From positions 24,215,400 to 24,279,399 of the forward strand of contig CM049322.1 in NCBI GenBank assembly GCA_026874595.1: a stretch of DNA of 64,000 nt, given 5' to 3'. The DNA is from Sipunculus nudus. Lineage: Eukaryota; Annelida; Sipuncula; Golfingiida; Sipunculidae. Shown one piece after another: positions 36,676 to 52,300 of this stretch; the stretch's first letter is position 1; every line of letters begins with the position of its first letter. A model generated the notes under the pieces. The model had not been told where the DNA came from and searched no databases. It saw nothing but the letters and a program-made list of their open reading frames with translations. Both the position numbers and the translations under genes were made by a program.

Positions 36676-39600
36676 CTTAAATATTATAACCAGCCATGCC
36701 ACTCTGTAAAATGCCAGCCAGATGTTGACCACATACGTAATATGACCAGCCATGCCCCTCTGTTAAATGCCAGCCAGATGTTGACCACATACCTAATATG
36801 ACCAGCCATGCCCCTCTGTTAAATGTCAGCTTGATGTTGACCACAGGCCTAATATGACCAGCCATGCCCCTCTGTTAAATGTCAGCCGGATGTTGACCAC
36901 ATACCTAATATGACCAGCCATGCCCCTCTATTAAACGTCAGCCAGATTTTCACCACATACTTAATAAGACCAGCTAAGCCCCTCTGTTAAATGTCAGCCA
37001 GATGTTGACCACAGGCCTAATATGACCAGCCATGCCCCTCTGTTAAATGTCAGCCAGGTGTAGAAAATTACCTAATATAACCAGCCATACCCCTCTGTTA
37101 AATGCCAGCCAGATGTTGACCACAGGCCTAATATGACCAGCCATGCCCCTCTGTTAAATGTCAGCCAGATGTTGACCACATACTTAATAAGACCAGCCAT
37201 GCCCCTCTGTTAAATGTCAGCCAGATGTTGACCACATACCTTAAATGATCAGCCATGCCCCTCTGTTAAATGTCAGCCAGATGTGGACCACACACTTAAT
37301 AAGACCAGCCATGCCCCTCTGTTAAATGTCAGCCAGATGTTGACCACATACCTAATATGACCAGCCATGCACCTCTGTTAAATGCCAGCCAAATGTTGAC
37401 CACATACCTAATATAACCAGCCATGCCCCTCTGTTAAATGCCAGTCAGATGTTGACCACAGGCCTAATATGACCAGCCATGCCCCTCTGTTAAATGCCAG
37501 CCAGATGTTGACCACTTACCTAATATGACCAGCCATGCACCTCTGTTAAATGCCAACCGAATGTTGACCACGTACCTAATATGACCAGCCATTCCCCTCT
37601 ATTAAATGCCATCCAGATGTTGACCAAAGGGCCTAATATGACCAGCCATGCCCCTCTGTTAAATGTCAGCCAGATATTGACCACATACCTAATATGACCA
37701 GCCATGCCCCTCTGTTGAATGTCAGCCAGATGTTGACCACTTAAATATTATGACCAGCCATGCCACTCTGTAAAATGCCAGCCAGATGTTGACCACATGC
37801 CTAATATGACCAGCCATGCCCCTCTGTTAAACGTCAGCCAGATGTTGACCACTTACCTAACATGACCAGCCATGCCCCTCTGTTAAATGTCAGCCAGATG
37901 ATGACCACAGGCCTAATATGACCAGCCATGCCCCTCAGTTTAATGCCAGCCAGATGTTGACCACAGGCCTAATATTACCAGCCATGCCCCTCCGTTAAAT
38001 GCCAGCCAAATGTTGACCACTTACCTAATATGACCAGCCATGCCTCTCTGTTAAATGCCAACCAGATGTTGACCAAATACCTAATATGACCAGCCATGCC
38101 CCTCTGTTAAATGTCAGCCAGATGTTGACCACAGGCCTAATATGACCATCCATGCCCCTCTGTTAAATGTCAGCCAGATGTTGACCACTTACCTAATAGG
38201 ACCAGCCATGCCCCTCTGTTAAATGTCAGCCAGATGTTGACCACATGCATAATATGACCAGCCATGCCCCTCTGTTAAATGTCAGCCAGATGTTGACCAC
38301 AGGCCTAATATGACCAGCCATGCCCCTCTGTTAAATGTCAGCCAGATGTTGACCACATACCTAATATGACAAGCCATGCCCCTCTGTTAAATGTCAACCA
38401 GATTTTGACCACAGGCCTAATATGACCAGCCATGCCCCTCTGTTAAATGTCTGCCAGATGTTGACCACAGGCCTAATATGACCAGCCATGCCCCTCTGTT
38501 AAACGTCAGCCAGATGTTGACCACATACTTAATAAGACCAGCTAAGCCCCTCTGTTAAATGTCAGCCAGATGTTGACCATATAAATAATATGACCAGCCA
38601 TGCCCCTCTGTTAAATGTCAGCCAGATGTTGACCACAGGCCTAATATGACCAGCCATGCCCCTCTGTTAAATGTCAGCCAGATGTTGACCACATACTTAA
38701 TAAGAACAGCTATGCCCCTCTGTTAAATGTCAGCCAGATGTTGACCACATAACTAATATGACCAGCCATGGCCCTCTGTTAAATGTCAGCCAGGTGTTGA
38801 AAATTACCTAATATAACCAGCCATACCCCTCTGTTAAATGCCAGCCAGATGTTGACCACAGGCCTAATATGACCAGCCATGCCCCTCTGTTAAATGTCAG
38901 CCAGATGTTGACCACATACTTAATAAGACCAGCCATGCCCCTCTGTTAAATGTCAGCCAGATGTTGACCACATACCTAATATGACCAGCCATGCACCTCT
39001 GTTAAATGCCAGCCAAATGTTGACCACATACCTAATATAACCAGCCATGCCCCTCTGTTAAATGCCAGCCAGATGTTGACCACATGCATAATATGACCAG
39101 CCATGCCTCTCCGTTAAATGTCAGCCATTTATTGACCACATGCCTAATATGACCAGCCATGCCCCTCTGTTAAATGTCAGCCAGATGTTGACCATATGCC
39201 TAATATGACCAGCCATGCCCCTCTGTTAAATGTCAGCCAGATGTTGACCACATACCTAATATTACCAGCCATGCCCCTCTGTTAAATGTCAGCCAGATGT
39301 TGACCACATACCTAATATGACCAGCCATGCCCCCCTGTTAAATGTCAGCCAGATGTTGACCACATACCTAATATGACCAGCCATGCACCTCTGTTAAACG
39401 CCAGCCAAATGTTGACCACATACCTAATATAACCAGCCATGCCCCTCTGTTATATGCCAGCCAGATGTTGACCACATGCATAATATGACCAGCCATGCCC
39501 CTCTGTTAAATGTCAGCCAGATGTTGACCACATACCTAATATGACCAGCCATGCCCCTATGTTAAATGTCAGCCAGATGTTGACCACATACCTAATATGA

Positions 39601-42600
39601 CCAGCCATGCTCCTCTGTTAAATGTCAGCCAGATGTTGACCACATACCTAATATGACCAGCCATGCCCCTCTGTTAAATGTCAGCCAGATGTTGACCACA
39701 GGCCTAATATGACCAGCCATGCCCCTCTGTTAAACGTCAGCCAGATGTTGACCACATACTTAATAAGACCAGCTAAGCCCCTCTGTTAAATGTCAGCCAG
39801 ATGTTGACCACATAAATAATATGACCAGCCATGCCCCTCTGTTAAATGTCAGCCAGATGTTGACCACAGGCCTAATATGACCAGCCATGCCCCTCTGTTA
39901 AATGTCAGCCAGATGTTGACCACATACCTAATTAGAACAGCTATGCCCCTCTGTTAAATGTCAGCCAGATGTTGACCACATACCTAATATGACCAGCCAT
40001 GCCCCTCTGTTAAATGTCAGCCAGGTGTTGAAAATTACCTAATATAACCAGACATACCCCTCTGTTAAATGCCAGCCAGATGTTGACCACAGGCCTAATA
40101 TGACCAGCCATGCCCCTCTGTTAAATGTCAGCCAGATATTGACCACATACTTAATAAGACCAGCCATGCCCCTCTGTTAAATGTCAGCCAGATGTTGACC
40201 ACATACCTTAAATGATCAGCCATGCCCCACTGTTAAATGTCAGCCAGATGTTGACCACATACTTAATAAGACCAGCCATGCCCCTCTGTTAAATGTCAGC
40301 CAGATGTTGACCACATACCTAATATGACCAACCATGCACCTCTGTTAAATGCCGGCCAAATGTTGACCACATACCTAATATAACCAGCCATGCCCCTCTG
40401 TTAAATGCCAGCCAGATGTTGACCACAGGCCTAATATGACCAGCCATGCCCCTCTGTTAAATGCCAGCCAGATGTTGACCACTTACCTAATATGACCAGC
40501 CATGCACCTCTGTTAAATGCCAACCGAATGTTGACCACGTACCTAATATGACCAGCCATGCCCCTCTATTAAATGCCATCCAGATGTTGACCAAAGGGCC
40601 TAATATGACCAGCCATGCCCCTCTGTTAAATGTCAGTCAGATATTGACCACATACCTAATATGACCAGCCATGCCCCTCTGTTGAATGTCAGCCAGATGT
40701 TGACCACTTAAATATTATAACCAGCCATGCCACTCTGTAAAATGCCAGCCAGATGTTGACCACATGCCTAATATGACCAGCCATGCCCCTCTGTTAAATG
40801 TCAGCCAGATGTTGACCACTTACCTAACATGACCAGCCATGCCCCTCTGTTAAATGTCAGCCAGATGTTGACCACAGGCCTAATATGACCAGCCATACCC
40901 CTCTGTTTAATGCCAGCCAGATGTTGACCACAGGCCTAATATTACCAGTCATGCCCCTCCGTTAAATGCCAGCCAAATGATGACCACTTACTTAATATGA
41001 CCAGCCATACCTCTCTGTTAAATGCCAGCCAGATGTTGACCACATACCTAATATGACCAGCCATGCCCCTCTGTTAAATGTCAGCCAGATGTTGACCACA
41101 GGCCTAATATGACCATCCATGCCCCTCTGTTAAATGTCAGCCAGATGTTGCCCACTTACCTAATAGGACCAGCCATGCCCCTCTGTTGAATGCCAGCCAG
41201 ATGTTGAAAATTACCTAATATGACCAGCCATGCCCCTCTGTTAAATGTCAGACAGATGTTGACCACATACCTAATATGACCAGCCATGCCCCTCTGTTAA
41301 ATGTCAGCCAGATGTTGACCACAGGCCTAATATGACCAGCCATGCCCCTCTGTTAAATGTCAGCCAGATGTTGACCACAGGCCTAATATGACCAGCCATG
41401 CCCCTCTGTTAAATGTCAGCCAGATGTTGACCACAGGCCTAATATGACCAGCCATGCCCCTCTGTTAAATGTCAGCCAGATGTTGACCACATAAATAATA
41501 CGACCAGCCATGCCCCTCTCTTAAATGTCAGCCAGATGTTGACCACAGGCCTAATATGACCATCCATGCCCCTCTGTTAAATGTCAGCCAGATGTTGACC
41601 ACAGGCCTAATATGACCAGCCATGCCCCTCTGTTAAATGTCAGCCAGATATTGACCACATACTTAATAAGACCAGCTAAGCCCCTCTGTTAAATGTCAGT
41701 CAGATGTTGACCACAGGCCTAATATGACCAGCCATGCCCCTCTGTTAAATGTCAGCCAGGTGTTGAAAATTACCTAATATAACCAGCCATACCCCTCTGT
41801 TAAATGCCAGCCAGATGTTGACCACAGGCCTAATATGACCAGCCATGCCCCTCTGTTAAATGTCAGCCAGATATTGACCACATACTTAATAAGACCAGCC
41901 ATGCCCCTCTGTTAAATGTCAGCCAGATGTTGACCACATACCTTAAATGATCAGCCATGCCCCACTGTTAAATGTCAGTCAGATGTTGACCACACACATA
42001 ATAAGACCAGCCATGCCCCTCTGTTAAATGTCAGCCAGATGTTGACCACATACCTAATATGACCAGCCATGCACCTCTGTTAAATGCCAGCCAAATGTTG
42101 ACCACATACCTAATATAACCAGCCATGCCCCTCTGTTAAATGCCAGTCAGATGTTGACCACAGGCCTAATATGACCAGCCATGCCCCTCTGTTAAATGCC
42201 AGCCAGATGTTGACCACTTACCTAATATGACCAACCATGCACCTCTGTTAAATGCCAACCGAATGTTGACCACGTACCTAATATGACCAGCCATGCCCCT
42301 CTATTAAATGCCATCCAGATGTTGACCAAAGGGCCTAATATGACCAGCCATGCCCCTCTATTAAATGCCAGCCAGATGTTGACTACATGCCTAATGTGAC
42401 CAGCCATGCCCCTCTGTTAAATGTCAGCCAGATGTTGACCACAGGCCTAATATGACCAGCCATGCCCCTCTGTTTAATGCCAGCCAGGTGTTGACCACAG
42501 GCCTAATATTACCAGCCATGCCCCTCTGTTAAATGCCAGCCAAATGTTGACCACTTACCTAATATGACCAGCCCTCCCCCTCTGTTAAATGCCAGCCAGA

Positions 42601-42665
42601 TGTTGACCACATACCTAATATGACCAGCCATGTCCCTCTGTTGAATGTCAGCCAGATGTTGACCA
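36676..42665 (+). repeat. Higher-order block B1' (5.99 kb, full length)
   Basis: This is the counterpart of B1 with the 505 bp restored: after GTGGACCACA (37284) it continues through CACTTAATAAG, ACCGAATG (37557), ACCAAAGGG (37621) and CTTAAATATTATGACC (37739) to CATGCC and AACGTCAGCC. Later markers are CATTTATT at 39126, ACCAGACATACC near 40.05 kb, AGTCATGCCCCTCCG near 40.95 kb and GTTGCCCAC near 41.15 kb. The offset to B1 is 27,591 before the deletion point and 28,096 after it. Confidence 0.8.
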
Positions 42666-45600
42666 CTTAAATATTATAACCAGCCATGCCACTCTGTAAA
42701 ATGCCAGCCAGATGTTGACCACATACGTAATATGACCAGCATGCCCCTCTGTTAAATGCCAGCCAAATGTTGACCACATACCTAATATGACCAGCCATGC
42801 CCCTCTGTTAAATGTCAGCTTGATGTTGACCACAGGCCTAATATGACCAGCCATGCCCCTCTGTTAAATGTCAGCCGGATGTTGACCACATACCTAATAT
42901 GACCAGCCATGCCCCTCTATTAAACGTCAGCCAGATTTTCACCACATACTTAATAAGACCAGCTAAGCCCCTCTGTTAAATGTCAGCCAGATGTTGACCA
43001 CAGGCCTAATATGACCAGCCATGCCCCTCTGTTAAATGTCAGCCAGGTGTAGAAAATTACCTAATATAACCAGCCATACCCCTCTGTTAAATGCCAGCCA
43101 GATGTTGACCACAGGCCTAATATGACCAGCCATGCCCCTCTGTTAAATGTCAGCCAGATGTTGACCACATACTTAATAAGACCAGCCATGCCCCTCTGTT
43201 AAATGTCAGCCAGATGTTGACCACATACCTTAAATGATCAGCCATGCCCCTCTGTTAAATGTCAGCCAAATGTTGACCACACACTTAATAAGACCAGCCA
43301 TGCCCATCTGTTAAATGTCAGCCAGATGTTGACCACATACCTAATATGACCAGCCATGCACCTCTGTTAAATGCCAGCCAAATGTTGACCACATACCTAA
43401 TATAACCAGCCATGCCCCTCTGTTAAATGCCAGTCAGATGTTGACCACAGGCCTAATATGACCAGCCATGCCCCTCTGTTAAATGCCAGCCAGATGTTGA
43501 CCACTTACCTAATATGACCAGCCATGCACCTCTGTTAAATGCCAACCGAATGTTGACCACGTACCTAATATGACCAGCCATGCCCCTCTATTAAATGCCA
43601 TCCAGATGTTGACCAAAGGGCCTAATATGACCAGCCATGCCCCTCTGTTAAATGTCAGCCAGATATTGACCACATACCTAATATGACCAGCCATGCCCCT
43701 CTGTTGAATGTCAGCCAGATGTTGACCACTTAAATATTATGACCAGCCATGCCACTCTGTAAAATGCCAGCCAGATGTTGACCACATGCCTAATATGACC
43801 AGCCATGCCCCTCTGTTAAACGTCAGCCAGATGTTGACCATTTACCTAACATGACCAGCCATGCCCCTCTGTTAAATGTCAGCCAGATGATGACCACAGG
43901 CCTAATATGACCAGCCATGCCCCTCAGTTTAATGCCAGCCAGATGTTGACCACAGGCCTAATATTACCAGCCATGCCCCTCCGTTAAATGCCAGCCAAAT
44001 GTTGACCACTTACCTAATATGACCAGCCATGCCTCTCTGTTAAATGCCGGCCAGATGTTGACCAAATACCTAATATGACCAGCCATGCCCCTCTGTTAAA
44101 TGTCAGCCAGATGTTGACCACAGGCCTAATATGACCATCCATGCCCCTCTGTTAAATGTCAGCCAGATGTTGACCACTTACCTAATAGGACCAGCCATGC
44201 CCCTCTGTTAAATGTCAGCCAGATGTTGACCACATGCATAATATGACCAGCCATGCCCCTCTGTTAAATGTCAGCCAGATGTTGACCACAGGCCTAATAT
44301 GACCAGCCATGCCCCTCTGTTAAATTTTCAGCCAGATGTTGACCACATACCTAATATGACAAGCCATGCCCCTCTGTTAAATGTCAACCAGATTTTGACC
44401 ACAGGCCTAATATGACCAGCCATGCCCCTCTGTTAAATGTCTGCCAGATGTTGACCACAGGCCTAATATGACCAGCTATGCCCCTCTGTTAAACGTCAGC
44501 CAGATGTTGACCACATACTTAATAAGACCAGCTAAGCCCCTCTGTTAAATGTCAGCCAGATGTTGACCATATAAATAATATGACCAGCCATCCCCTGTGT
44601 TAAATGTCAGCCAGATGTTGACCACAGGCCTAATATGACCAGCCATGCCCCTCTGTTAAATGTCAGCCAGATGTTGACCACATACTTAATAAGAACAGCT
44701 ATGCCCCTCTGTTAAATGTCAGCCAGATGTTGACCACATAACTAATATGACCAGCCATTGCCCTCTGTTAAATGTCAGCCAGGTGTTGAAAATTACCTAA
44801 TATAACCAGCCATACCCCTCTGTTAAATGCCAGCCAGATGTTGACCACAGGCCTAATATGACCAGCCATGCCCCTCTGTTAAATGTCAGCCAGATGTTGA
44901 CCACATACTTAATAAGACCAGCCATGCCCCTCTGTTAAATGTCAGCCAGATGTTGACCACATACCTTAAATGATCAGCCATGCCCCTCTGTTAAATGTCA
45001 GCCAGATGTTGACCACATACTTAATAAGACCAGCCATGCCCCTCTGTTAAATGTCAGCCAGATGTTGACCACATACCTAATATGACCAGCCATGCACCTC
45101 TGTTAAATGCCAGCCAAATGTTGACCACATACCTTATATAACCAGCCATGCCCCTCTGTTAAATGCCAGCCAGATGTTGACCACATGCATAATATGACCA
45201 ACCATGCCTCTCCGTTAAATGTCAGCCATTTATTGACCACATGCCTAATATGACCAGCCATGCCCCTCTGTTAAATGTCAGCCAGATGTTGACCATATGC
45301 CTAATATGACCAGCCATGCCCCTCTGTTAAATGTCAGCCAGATGTTGACCACATACCTAATATGACCAGCCATGCCCCTCTGATAAATGTCAGCCAGATG
45401 TTGACCACATACCTAATATGACCAGCCATGCCCCTCTGTTAAATGTCAGCCAGATGTTGACCACAGGCCTAATATGACCAGCCATGCCCCTCTGTTTAAT
45501 GCCAGCCAGATGTTGACCAGAGGCCTAATATTACCAGCCATGCCCCTCTGTTAAATGCCAGCCAAATGTTGACCACTTACCTAATATGACCAGCCATGCC

Positions 45601-48600
45601 CCTCTGTTAAATGCCAGCAAGATGTTGACCACATACCTAATATGACCAGCCATGCCCCTCTGTTAAATGTCAGCCAGATGTTGACCACAGGCCTAATATG
45701 ACCAGCCATGCCCCTCTGTTAATTGCCAGCCAGATGTTTACCACATACCTAATATGACCAGCCATGCCCCTCTGTTAAATGCCAGCCAAATGTTGACCAC
45801 TTACCTAATATGACCAGCCATGCCCCTCTGTTAAATGCCAGCCAGATGTTGACCACATACCTAATATGACCAGCCATGCCCCTCTGTTAAATGTCAGCCA
45901 GATGTTGACCACATACCTAATATGACCAGCCATGCCCCTCTGTTAAATGTCAGCCAGATGTTGACGTCATACCTAATATGACCAGCCATGCCCCTCTGTT
46001 AAATGTCAGCCAGATGTTGACCACAGGCCTAATATGACCAGCCATGCCCGTCTGTTAAATGCCAGCCAGATGTTGACCACATACCTAACAGACCAGCCAT
46101 GCCCCTCTGTTAAATGTCAGCCAGATGTTGACCACAGGCCTAATATGACCAGCCATGCCCCTCTGTTAATTGTCAGCCAGATGTTGACCTCATACTTAAT
46201 AAGACCAGCTATGCCCCTCTGTTAAATGTCAGCAAGATGTTGACCACATACCTAATATAACCAGCCATGCCCCTCTGTTAAATGTCAGCCAGATGTTGAC
46301 CACAGGCCTAATATGACAAGCCATGCCCCTCTGTCAAATGTCAGCTGGATTTTGACCACATACGTAATATGACCAGCCATGCCCCTCTGTTAAATGTCAG
46401 CCAGATGTTGACCACATACCTAATATGACCAGCCATGTCCCTCTGTTGAATGTCAGCAAGATGTTGACAACTTAAATATTATAACCAGCCATGCCCCTCT
46501 GAAAAATGCCAGCCAGATGTTGACCACAGGCCTAATATGACCAGCCATGCCCCTCTGTTAAATGCAAGCCAGATGTTGACCACATACCTAATATGACCAG
46601 CCATCCCCCTCTGTTAAATGTCAGCCAGATGTTGACCACAGGCCTTATATGACCAGCCATGCCCCTCTGTTAAATGTCAGCCTGATGTTGACCACATACT
46701 TAATAAGACCAGCTATGCCCCTCTGTTAAATGTCAGCCAGATGTTGACCACATACCTAATATGACCAGCCATGCCCCTCTGTTAAATGTCAGCTAGATGT
46801 TGACCACAGGCCTAATATGACCAGCCATGCCCCTCTGTTAAATGTCAGCCGGATGTTGACCATATACCTAATATGACCAGCCATGCCCCTCTGTTAAATG
46901 TCAGCCAGATGTTGACCACATACCTAATATGACCAGCCATGTCCCTCTGTTGAATGTCAGTCAGATGTTGACCACTTAAATATTATAACCAGCCATGCCA
47001 CTCTGTAAAATGCCAGCCAGATGTTGACCACATACGTAATATGACCAGCCATGCCCCTCTGTTAAATGCCAGCCAGATGTTGACCACATACCTAATATGA
47101 CCAGCCATGCCCCTCTGTTAAATGTCAGCTTGATGTTGACCACAGGCCTAATATGACCAGCCATGCCCCTCTGTTAAATGTCAGCCAGATGTTGACCACA
47201 TACCTAATATGACCAGCCATGCCCCTCTGTTAAACGTCAGCCAGATGTTGACCACATACTTAATAAGACCAGCTAAGCCCCTCTGTTAAATGTCAGTCAG
47301 ATGTTGACCACAGGCCTAATATGACCAGCCATGCCCCTCTGTTAAATGTCAGCCAGGTGTTCAAAATTACCTAATATAACCAGCCATACCCCTCTGTTAA
47401 ATGCCAGCCAGATGTTGACCACAGGCCTAATATGACCAGCCATGCCCCTCTGTTAAATGTCAGCCAGATGTTGACCACATACTTAATAAGACCAGCCATG
47501 CCCCTCTGTTAAATGTCAGCCAGATGTTGACCACATACCTTAAATGATCAGCCATGCCCCTCTGTTAAATGTCAGCCAGATGTTGACCACATACTTAATA
47601 AGACCAGCCATGCCCCTCTGTTAAATGTCAGCCAGATGTTGACCACATACCTAATATGACCAGCAATGCACCTCTGTTAAATGCCAGCCAAATGTTGACC
47701 ACATACCTAATATAACCAGCCATGCCCCTCTGTTGAATGCCAGCCAGATGTTGACCACATGCATAATATGACCAGCCATGCCCCTCTGTTAAATGTCAGC
47801 CAGTTGTTGAACACAGGCCTAATATGACCAGCCATGCCCCTCTGTTAAATGTCAGCCAGATGTTGACCATATGCCTAATATGACCAGCCATGCCCCTCTG
47901 TTAAATGTCAGCCAGATGTTGACCACATACCTAATATGACCAGCCATGCCCCTCTGTTAAATGTCAGCCAGATGTTGACCACATACCTAATATGACCAGC
48001 CATGCCCCTCTGTTACATGTCAGCCAGATGTTGACCACATACCTAATATGACCAGCCATGCTCCTCTGTTAAATGTCAGCCAGATGTTGACCACATACCT
48101 AATATGACCAGCCATGCCCCTCAGTTAAATGTCAGCCAGATGTTGACCACAGGCCTAATATGACCAGCCATGCCCCTCTGTTAAACGTCAGCCAGATGTT
48201 GACCACATACTAAATAAGACCAGCTAAGCCCCTCTGTTAAATGTCAGCCAGCTGTTGACCACATAAATAATATGACCAGCCATGCCCCTCTGTTAAATGT
48301 CAGCCAGATGTTGACCACAGGCCTAATATGACCAGCCATGCCCCTCTGTTAAATGTCAGCCAGATGTTGACCACATACTTAATAAGAACAGCTATGCCCC
48401 TCTGTTAAATGTCAGCCAGATGTTGACCACATACCTAATATGACCAGGCTTGCCCCTCTGTTAAATGTCAGCCAGGTGTTGAAAAGTACCTAATATAACC
48501 AGCCATACCCCTCTGTTAAATGCCAGCCAGATGTTGACCACAGGCCTAATATGACCAGCCATGCCCCTCTGTTAAATGTCAGCCAGATATTGACCACATA

Positions 48601-49381
48601 CTTAATAAGACCAGCCATGCCCCTCTGTTAAATGTCAGCCAGATGTTGACCACATACCTTAAATGATCAGCCATGCCCCACTGTTAAATGTCAGTCAGAT
48701 GTTGACCACACACATAATAAGACCAGCCATGCCCCTCTGTTAAATGTCAGCCAGATGTTGACCACATACCTAATATGACCAGCCATGCACCTCTGTTAAA
48801 TGCCAGCCAAATGTTGACCACATACCTAATATAACCAGCCATGCCCCTCTGTTAAATGCCAGTCAGATGTTGACCACAGGCCTAATATGACCAGCCATGC
48901 CACTCTGTTAAATGCCAGCCAGATGTTGACCACTTACCTAATATGACCAACCATGCACCTCTGTTAAATGCCAACCGAATGTTGACCACGTACCTAATAT
49001 GACCAGCCATGCCCCTCTATTAAATGCCATCCAGATGTTGACCAAAGGGCCTAATATGACCAGCCATGCCCCTCTATTAAATGCCAGCCAGATGTTGACC
49101 ACATGCCTAATGTGACCAGCCATGCCCCTCTGTTAAATGTCAGCCAGATGTTGACCACAGGCCTAATATGACCAGCCATGCCCCTCTGTTTAATGCCAGC
49201 CAGATGTTGACCACAGGCCTAATATTACCAGCCATGCCCCTCTGTTAAATGCCAGCCAAATGTTGACCACTTACCTAATATGACCAGCCCTCCCCCTCTG
49301 TTAAATGCCAGCCAGATGTTGACCACATACCTAATATGACCAGCCATGTCCCTCTGTTGAATGTCAGCCAGATGTTGACCA
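42666..49381 (+). repeat. Higher-order block A2' (6.72 kb)
   Basis: This is the counterpart of A2 at offset 28,096: the one-base deletion near 42740, CATTTATT at 45227, TGACGTCA at 45962, CTCTGAAAAATG near 46.5 kb and a second start at 46975. Near 48.0 kb it lacks three monomers of A2, including the CCCCCCTG and GTTGAGCAC ones. Near 49.04-49.2 kb it has three monomers missing from A2. Total length is therefore almost unchanged (6,716 against 6,715 bp) although the monomer content differs. Confidence 0.82.
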
Positions 49382-52300
49382 CTTAAATATTATAACCAGC
49401 CATGCCACTCTGTAAAATGCCAGCCAGATGTTGACCACATACGTAATATGACCAGCCATGCCCCTCTGTTAAATGCCAGCCAGATGTTGACCACATACCT
49501 AATATGACCAGCCATGCCCCTCTGTTAAATGTCAGCTTGATGTTGACCACAGGCCTAATATGACCAGCCATGCCCCTCTGTTAAATGTCAGCCGGATGTT
49601 GACCACATACCTAATATGACCAGCCATGCCCCTCTATTAAACGTCAGCCAGATTTTCACCACATACTTAATAAGACCAGCTAAGCCCCTCTGTTAAATGT
49701 CAGCCAGATGTTGACCACAGGCCTAATATGACCAGCCATGCCCCTCTGTTAAATGTCAGCCAGGTGTAGAAAATTACCTAATATAACCAGCCATACCCCT
49801 CTGTTAAATGCCAGCCAGATGTTGACCACAGGCCTAATATGACCAGCCATGCCCCTCTGTTAAATGTCAGCCAGATGTTGACCACATACTTAATAAGACC
49901 AGCCATGCCCCTCTGTTAAATGTCAGCCAGATGTTGACCACATACCTTAAATGATCAGCCATGCCCCTCTGTTAAATGTCAGCCAGATGTTGACCACACA
50001 CTTAATAAGACCAGCCATGCCCCTCTGTTAAATGTCAGCCAGATGTTGACCACATACCTAATATGACCAGCCATGCACCTCTGTTAAATGCCAGCCAAAT
50101 GTTGACCACATACCTAATATAACCAGCCATGCCCCTCTGTTAAATGCCAGTCAGATGTTGACCACAGGCCTAATATGACCAGCCATGCCCCTCTGTTAAA
50201 TGCCAGCCAGATGTTGACCACTTACCTAATATGACCAGCCATGCACCTCTGTTAAATGCCAACCGAATGTTGACCACGTACATAATATGACCAGCCATTC
50301 CCCTCTATTAAATGCCATCCAGATGTTGACCAAAGGGCCTAATATGACCAGCCATGCCCCTCTGTTAAATGTCAGCCAGATATTGACCACATTCCTAATA
50401 TGACCAGCCATGCCCCTCTGTTGAATGTCAGCCAGATGTTGACCACTTAAATATTATGACCAGCCATGCCACTCTGTAAAATGCCAGCCAGATGTTGACC
50501 ACATGCCTAATATGACCAGCCATGCCCCTCTGTTAAACGTCAGCCAGATGTTGACCACTTACCTAACATGACCAGCCATGCCCCTCTGTTAAATGTCAGC
50601 CAGATGATGACCACAGGCCTAATATGACCAGCCATGCCCCTCAGTTTAATGCCAGCCAGATGTTGACCACAGGCCTAATATTACTAGCCATGCCCCTCCG
50701 TTAAATGCCAGCCAAATGTTGACCACTTACCTAATATGACCAGCCATGCCTCTCTGTTAAATGCCAGCCAGATGTTGACCAAATACCTAATATGACCAGC
50801 CATGCCCCTCTGTTAAATGTCAGCCAGATGTTGACCACAGGCCTAATATGACCATCCATGCCCCTCTGTTAAATGTCAGCCAGATGTTGACCACTTACCT
50901 AATAGGACCAGCCATGCCCCTCTGTTAAATGTCAGCCAGATGTTGACCACATGCATTATATGACCAGCCATGCCCCTCTGTTAAATGTCAGCCAGATGTT
51001 GACCACAGGCCTAATATGACCAGCCATGCCCCTCTGTTAAATGTCAGCCAGATGTTGACCACATACCTAATATGACAAGCCATGCCCCTCTGTTAAATGT
51101 CAACCAGATTTTGACCACAGGCCTAATATGACCAGCCATGCCCCTCTGTTAAATGTCTGCCAGATGTTGACCACAGGCCTAATATGACCAGCCATGCCCC
51201 TCTGTTAAACGTCAGCCAGATGTTGACCACATACTTAATAAGACCAGCTAAGCCCCTCTGTTGAATTTCAGCCAGATGTTGACCATATAAATAATATGAC
51301 CAGCCATGCCCCTCTGTTAAAAGTCAGCCAGATGTTGACCACAGGCCTAATATGACCAGCCATGCCCCTCTGTTAAATGTCAGCCAGATGTTGACCACAT
51401 ACTTAATAAGAACAGCTATGCCCCTCTGTTAAATGTCAGCCAGATGTTGACCACATAACTAATATGACCAGCCATGGCCCTCTGTTAAATGTCAGCCAGG
51501 TGTTGAAAATTACCTAATATAACCAGCCATACCCCTCTGTTAAATGCCAGCCAGATGTTGACCACAGGCCTAATATGACCAGCCATGCCCCTCTGTTAAA
51601 TGTCAGCCAGATGTTGACCACATACTTAATAAGACCGGCCATGCCCCTCTGTTAAATGTCAGCCAGATGTTGACCACATACCTTAAATGATCAGCCATGC
51701 CCCTCTGTTAAATGTCAGCCAGATGTTGACCACATACTTAATAAGACCAGCCATGCCCCTCTGTTAAATGTCAGCCAGATGTTGACCACAGGCCTAATAT
51801 GACCAGCCATGCCCCTCTGTTAAATGTCAGCCAGATGTTGACCACATACCTAATATGACCAGCCATGCCCCTCTGTTAAATGTCAGCCAGGTGTTGAAAA
51901 GTACCTAATATAACCAGCCATACCCCTCTGTTAAATGCCAGCCAGATGTTGACCACAGGCCTAATATGACCAGCCATGCCCCTCTGTTAAATGTCAGCCA
52001 GATATTGACCACATACTTAATAAGACCAGCCATGCCCCTCTGTTAAATGTCAGCCAGATGTTGACCACATACCTTAAATGATCAGCCATGCCCCACTGTT
52101 AAATGTCAGTCAGATGTTGACCACACACATAATAAGACCAGCCATGCCCCTCTGTTAAATGTCAGCCAGATGTTGACCACATACCTAATATGACCAGCCA
52201 TGCACCTCTGTTAAATGCCAGCCAAATGTTGACCACATACCTAATATAACCAGCCATGCCCCTCTGTTAAATGCCAGTCAGATGTTGACCACAGGCCTAA